The notes under the pieces: generated by a model | Told to the model about the DNA's origin: nothing | Databases searched by the model: none | The model's input: the letters and a program-made list of their open reading frames with translations, nothing else | DNA from: Victivallis vadensis | Lineage (GTDB): Bacteria; Verrucomicrobiota; Lentisphaeria; Victivallales; GWF2-50-93 | Direction of reading: 5' to 3' | Length of the DNA stretch: 64,000 bases | Assembly (NCBI GenBank): GCA_945883805.1 | Contig: CAMCYE010000001.1 | Span: 1 to 64,000 of the forward strand | Made by a program: the position numbers and the translations under genes | Part shown: piece by piece, positions 61,382 to 64,000 of the stretch | Layout: the number at the start of each line of letters is the position of its first letter | Position numbering within the stretch: position 1 is the first letter of the stretch

Positions 61382-61530
61382 TATTTTGACAGGATAACAG
61401 GATTCCAAGGATATTTACAGCAAATTGCATTCATCAGGAAAAGAACGCGTCAGCAGAGTGCCGTTCTCTTTAATTGCAACTTAATCCAGTTTATCCAGTC
61501 ATCCTGTCAGAAAATACAATCTCCTGTACG
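61382..61530. repeat. GACAGGATAACAGGATT inverted element, copy 2 (diverged)
   Basis: The left end matches the element at 48283, but the internal hairpin is broken after CGTCAGCAGAGTG. The right arm reads ATCCAGTCATCCTGTCAG. It lies between the SrkA-like and gmhB-like genes. Confidence 0.75.
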
Positions 61531-61558
61531 AACAAGTTAATTAATCTGGTGTCGGTCC

Positions 61559-62101
61559 GTGGCAAAAACTCTTAAAAAACTCAAAGCTGTTTTCCTTGAC
61601 CGGGACGGAACTGTCATCGATGACCGCGGCCATCTGAAGAGTCCGGATCAGGTGATCTTCTACCCTTTCACATTTGAGGCGCTAAAACTTCTCCAGAAAG
61701 ATTTCCTGCTTTTTATTGTCACCAACCAGTCTGGAATCGCAAAAGGCCTGATCGGGAAAGAGGATGTGGAAAAAGTAAATCAGCACGTCCTGGATGTCCT
61801 TGGAGATAATGGAATAAAAATAACAGAAGTTTATTACTGTCCGCACAACCGGGAAGATGACTGCAAATGTATCAAACCGAAAACGTATTTCCTCGAAAAG
61901 GCCTCTGAGAAATACGGGATCGATCTTGCGGAATCCTTTGTGATAGGCGATCATCCGCATGATGTCGAATTCGGCATGAACGCCGGAGCAACCGGAATTT
62001 TCGTATTGACAGGCCACGGTTCGGGCCATCTCGATGAAGTCCAAGATGACTGGCCCGTCGCCGCAAACCTCCTCGAAGCCGCGAGAATGATACTCAAGTA
62101 G
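61559..62101 (+). CDS. gmhB: HAD-IIIA phosphatase (GmhB-like)
   Basis: HAD fold: FLDRDGTVIDD (nucleophile Asp), IVTNQSG, and FVIGDHPHDVEFGMNAGATG; YYCPHNREDDCKCIKP supplies the zinc-binding cysteines typical of D-glycero-D-manno-heptose-1,7-bisphosphate 7-phosphatase and relatives. 180 residues. The likely role is heptose precursor synthesis for LPS core or S-layer glycan; no other heptose genes are in the window. The start codon is GTG. Confidence 0.88.
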   Translation: MAKTLKKLKAVFLDRDGTVIDDRGHLKSPDQVIFYPFTFEALKLLQKDFLLFIVTNQSGIAKGLIGKEDVEKVNQHVLDVLGDNGIKITEVYYCPHNREDDCKCIKPKTYFLEKASEKYGIDLAESFVIGDHPHDVEFGMNAGATGIFVLTGHGSGHLDEVQDDWPVAANLLEAARMILK

Positions 62102-62494
62102 CACAGGCAAAAATACATGTGCTCATTTTTTTAATTCGTTTTGAATCATGTCGCCACCCTACGGGGACTCTTTATTATTCTAATTTCTCATTCCCAAGGC
62201 TCCCGCCTTGGGCTACAATTACGGTTAAGAATCGGAAAAAAGTAGATTGCCCCAAATTCAAATTATTTATTGATGAGCCCGCCGCGGCGGACGAATCTTT
62301 GGACTGCGGAGCCCCTGCTTCGCTTTGAATTCAGCAGGCGGCGGGAAGAATAATCAGAACCAATGCAAAGCGGCACATAAGCGCCGCAGTCCAAAGTCAG
62401 GCCAAGACGCCTGACGGAAGACAATAAATACAAGAGACAAATTCTCAACCAAACTATTTCTCTAAACCTCGTGGACTCGGCGGGAGAATTTAGC
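62102..62494. other. Intergenic repeats before the cassette array
   Basis: No gene. CCCAAGGC-TCCC-GCCTTGGG hairpin at 62193-62212; TTTGGACTGCGG near 62298 with its reverse complement near 62384 (PVC-type element); AAATTCTC at 62439 with GAGAATTT at 62484 framing the sequence just left of the first cassette core. No integrase gene is present. Confidence 0.6.
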
Positions 62495-62501
62495 GTTATC
62501 C
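62495..62501 (+). other. Integron core-like heptamer GTTATCC (left boundary of cassette A)
   Basis: It does not fit the GTTRRRY consensus fully, but its reverse complement GGATAAC stands exactly at the start of the attC-like site that ends cassette A (63098). This is what is expected if both came from one excised circle. Confidence 0.7.
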
Positions 62502-62517
62502 CAAAGAACAGGAATGA

Positions 62518-62546
62518 TTGAATCGGTGCATTTCTTATGATATATT
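62518..62546 (+). promoter_or_regulatory. Sigma-70 promoter inside cassette A
   Basis: TTGAAT at 62518 and TATATT at 62541 with a 17-base spacer, followed by GGAGGAG and ATG 62571. The cassette thus carries its own promoter for the toxin-antitoxin pair. Confidence 0.7.
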
Positions 62547-62570
62547 CAGGATAAATGGAGGAGATTATTT

Positions 62571-62804
62571 ATGATTACACAAACATTGAAAATATTTGAG
62601 GCGGCCGAGAAGCTTCCGCCTATAGAGAAAATAGAGCTTATTGAACATCTTTTTTTCTCCCTTGATTCAAAAAGTGAAAGGGAAAGAATAGACAAACTCT
62701 GGGCTGATGAGGCTGAAGACAGGTTATCGGCATACGAACGAGGTGAAATGAAATCTGTTCCGGCCAAAGAAGTTTTCAGAAGATTGGAATCAAAAAGAAA
62801 ATGA
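62571..62804 (+). CDS. Antitoxin of the addiction-module family (TIGR02574-like)
   Basis: The 77 residues: MITQTLKIFEAAEKLPPIEK, ELIEHLFFSLDS and KLWADEAEDRLSAYERGEM follow the addiction module component pattern (amphipathic, helical, short). It neutralises the RelE/ParE toxin encoded just after it (four-base overlap, ATGATG). First gene of cassette A. Confidence 0.88.
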   Translation: MITQTLKIFEAAEKLPPIEKIELIEHLFFSLDSKSERERIDKLWADEAEDRLSAYERGEMKSVPAKEVFRRLESKRK

Positions 62805-63103
62805 TGAGAATTGAATTCCTTGAAGCTGCTGAATTTGATCTGGCCGAAACAGTCGCATATTACAATATGGCGCAGGGTAATCTGGGTTATGAATTTCTTG
62901 ACGAGTTTAAAAGAACCCTAATAAGAATCATTGACTTTCCGGACGCGTGGCCTACCGTGTCAAAAAGAACCAGAAGATGTCAGACAAATAGATTTCCTTA
63001 TGGGGTCATTTACAGAAGTAATGCTGAAGTTCTTCTTGTCATCGCAGTAATGCACCTGCATTCCGAACCTGAGAAATGGAAGAAAAGAATTAAGCCAGGA
63101 TAA
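62801..63103 (+). CDS. RelE/ParE-type toxin
   Basis: The 100 residues: MRIEFLEAAEFDLAETVAYY, GYEFLDEFKRTLIRIIDFPD, RRCQTNRFPYGVIYRSNAEV, IAVMHLHSEPEKWKKR are typical of ParE/RelE toxins (gyrase or ribosome target not decidable). The stop TAA is inside the inverse core GGATAAC of the following attC-like site. Start is ATG 62801 or 62804. Confidence 0.9.
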   Translation: MMRIEFLEAAEFDLAETVAYYNMAQGNLGYEFLDEFKRTLIRIIDFPDAWPTVSKRTRRCQTNRFPYGVIYRSNAEVLLVIAVMHLHSEPEKWKKRIKPG

Positions 63104-63156
63104 CAAAATGGTACTGGCAACTTCGCTTCGCTCGTCGCCAGACCATGACGTTAGGC
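63098..63156 (+). other. attC: attC-like site of cassette A
   Basis: 59 bases. R'' GGATAAC (63098-63104); left stem ATGG-TA-CTGGC; central TTCGCTTCGCTC; right stem GCCAG-A-CCAT, leaving one unpaired extra base as in attC; core R' GTTAGGC (63150-63156). Length, order and extrahelical base fit. The match to the consensus is by eye. Confidence 0.75.
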
Positions 63157-63183
63157 GATAAAGAAATAAATGAAGACGATGTA

Positions 63184-63212
63184 TTGACAAACGGCACACA
63201 TTGCCTTATATT
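63184..63212 (+). promoter_or_regulatory. Sigma-70 promoter inside cassette B
   Basis: TTGACA at 63184 and TATATT at 63207 with a 17-base spacer. The expected start of transcription is at or next to ATG 63219, implying a leaderless message. Confidence 0.75.
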
Positions 63213-63218
63213 ACCTCC

Positions 63219-63497
63219 ATGAAAAACATACGATGGGACGAGTCTAAGAATGAATGGCTCAAACGGAATCGCGGATTGGGATTTGAGCGAATCGCTGTAT
63301 TGCTTGAGCAGGGACAAGTTTTGGATGTCATAGACCACCCTGACCAGAAGAAATATCCCAACCAGAAAATATTGATAGCCGAAATCGACGGATATGCGTG
63401 CCTTGTCCCATACGTGGATGATGAAGAGGGTGTGTTTTTGAAAACAATTATACCCAGCCGGAAGGCGACTAAAAAATACTTGAGGAAACAAAAATGA
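63219..63497 (+). CDS. brnT: BrnT-like toxin
   Basis: The 92 residues: MKNIRWDESKNEWLKRNRGL, GFERIAVLLEQGQVLDVIDH, QKYPNQKILIAEIDGYACLV-type core (here KKYPNQKILIAEIDGYACLV), KTIIPSRKATKKYLRKQ fit BrnT, a RelE-fold ribonuclease toxin. ATG 63219 coincides with the predicted transcription start; TTG 63201 is unlikely because it lies upstream of the -10 box. Overlaps the antitoxin gene by four bases. Confidence 0.82.
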   Translation: MKNIRWDESKNEWLKRNRGLGFERIAVLLEQGQVLDVIDHPDQKKYPNQKILIAEIDGYACLVPYVDDEEGVFLKTIIPSRKATKKYLRKQK

Positions 63498-63778
63498 AAA
63501 AACAAACAATGGATTTGGAAGAAAAAGAAGTTCTGGAATCATACGACCGCAACGAATGGCGCCCGATACAAGCAAAAAAGGCTGAAATCGCCAAATTGCA
63601 GCATTATGCCCGTAATACGCTCCAGAAGAACAAACGGATCAATATTCGCTTAGCAGAAAGAGATCTGGCTGGCATCCAAGCCAGGGCGATTGAGGAAGGA
63701 ATGCCCTATCAAACACTAATTTCGAGCATCCTGCATAAATATCTCTCTGGCCGTTTGACAGAAAGAAAAACAGCCTAA
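63494..63778 (+). CDS. BrnA/CopG-like antitoxin
   Basis: The 94 residues have an acidic, helical N-terminal half and a ribbon-helix-helix C-terminus (RINIRLAERDLAGIQARAIE, EGMPYQTLISSILHKYLSG). It follows the toxin, the BrnT-BrnA order. The stop TAA lies inside inverse core GCCTAAC of the next attC-like site. Confidence 0.88.
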   Translation: MKKQTMDLEEKEVLESYDRNEWRPIQAKKAEIAKLQHYARNTLQKNKRINIRLAERDLAGIQARAIEEGMPYQTLISSILHKYLSGRLTERKTA

Positions 63779-63835
63779 CGATTTCCATGCATCCAACCGC
63801 TGCTCCGCGCGGTGGATGAGGGCAGAGCGTTGTGT
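63773..63835 (+). other. attC: attC-like site of cassette B
   Basis: 63 bases. R'' GCCTAAC (63773-63779), the exact reverse complement of core GTTAGGC that opens cassette B at 63150. Stem CATCCA-A-CCGC / GCGG-TGGATG has one extrahelical A; core R' GTTGTGT (63829-63835) belongs to the next cassette. Confidence 0.78.
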
Positions 63836-63839
63836 GTAA

Positions 63840-64000
63840 ATGACGAACAAACAAAAAAAACGAATGTTAAATGTTCTGATATCGATTTCCCTTTATATAC
63901 TGATTACATCTTTGATAGCGATAATGGGCCATATCGATTACTTAAGAGTCAAAAATGGTAAAAAACCCATCTTCACAAATTCTGGAGACGCCTATACTGA
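63840..64000 (+). CDS. Cassette C: membrane or secreted protein, cut by window end
   Basis: ATG 63840 lies five bases after the core heptamer. The visible 53 residues have a basic start and a signal/anchor helix (MLNVLISISLYILITSLIAI), then HIDYLRVKNGKKPIF. Short proteins ending in DYxRVxNGKxPIF are known as cassette- or Bacillus-borne hypotheticals. Function unknown. Confidence 0.7.
   Translation, partial: MTNKQKKRMLNVLISISLYILITSLIAIMGHIDYLRVKNGKKPIFTNSGDAYT

Overview
This 64 kb window is a gene-dense chromosomal segment of a Gram-negative bacterium, with both strands used and mostly short operons. The best guess is the PVC group (Lentisphaerota / Verrucomicrobiota / Kiritimatiellota side). 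The grounds are a divergent pseudopilin with the short FT-IIE-L prepilin motif and a C-terminal H-x-x-F-x-D-x-H type ending, a protein of the exosortase-associated TIGR04073 family, several lipoproteins, an LpxC-like enzyme, homing-endonuclease-associated repeats, and many hairpin and short tandem repeats between genes. These taxon calls rest on family recognition, not on a search.

Layout. 1-8.7 kb: 3' part of mutL, a zinc-ribbon membrane protein, an EF-G paralogue, a regulator fragment, hemW (carrying a repeat-derived insertion), a YkgJ-type protein and an AAA+/DUF4143 ATPase. 8.7-16.5 kb: repeat-rich stretch with an orphan antitoxin-like gene, a DUF6933 protein, a membrane protein, a pseudopilin converging on a hybrid histidine kinase, an EboD-like cyclase and a lipoprotein. 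17-27 kb: ppdK with a strong terminator, a decayed vapC, rph, an envelope cluster (lipoprotein, parvulin-type PPIase, LpoB-like lipoprotein), a nitroreductase, an LpxC-like gene and a phosphoesterase. 27-37 kb: a topoisomerase IV-type pair, a lipoprotein, a DNA-binding-repeat protein, a YihY/BrkB membrane protein, an ATP-grasp ligase, proC and a GT2 glycosyltransferase. 37-48 kb: the largest heptamer array, a small kinase, a repetitive membrane protein, trpG/pabA, rlpA, HPr, a GT39-TPR membrane protein, a TIGR04073 protein, ispH and nadE. 48-62 kb: an esterase, tRNA-Val, a TIM-barrel protein, an XRE regulator, a large GT-C-like membrane protein, citrate synthase with a DUF2294 gene, an aminotransferase with carbonic anhydrase, a divergent chorismate synthase, an SrkA-like kinase and a GmhB-like phosphatase.

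The right end (62.5-64 kb) looks like an integron cassette array without a visible integrase. Two complete cassettes each carry a toxin-antitoxin pair and a third is cut by the window end. They are bounded by attC-like sites whose inverse-core heptamers are exactly complementary to the core heptamer at the start of the same cassette.

Three sequence-level patterns run through the window. (1) A 13-bp palindrome, TGCGAANTTCGCA, occurs at least nine times, in all three reading frames and between genes, like a HIP1-type iterated palindrome. (2) Arrays of degenerate 7-bp units (AGCT/ACCT core plus variable bases), and a smaller 8-bp family, lie between genes. Several arrays start or end on the stop codon of the neighbouring gene, and the units have entered the coding frames of hemW and the SrkA-like gene. 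(3) A family of small hairpins keeps its loop and flanks while its stems change in a compensatory way.
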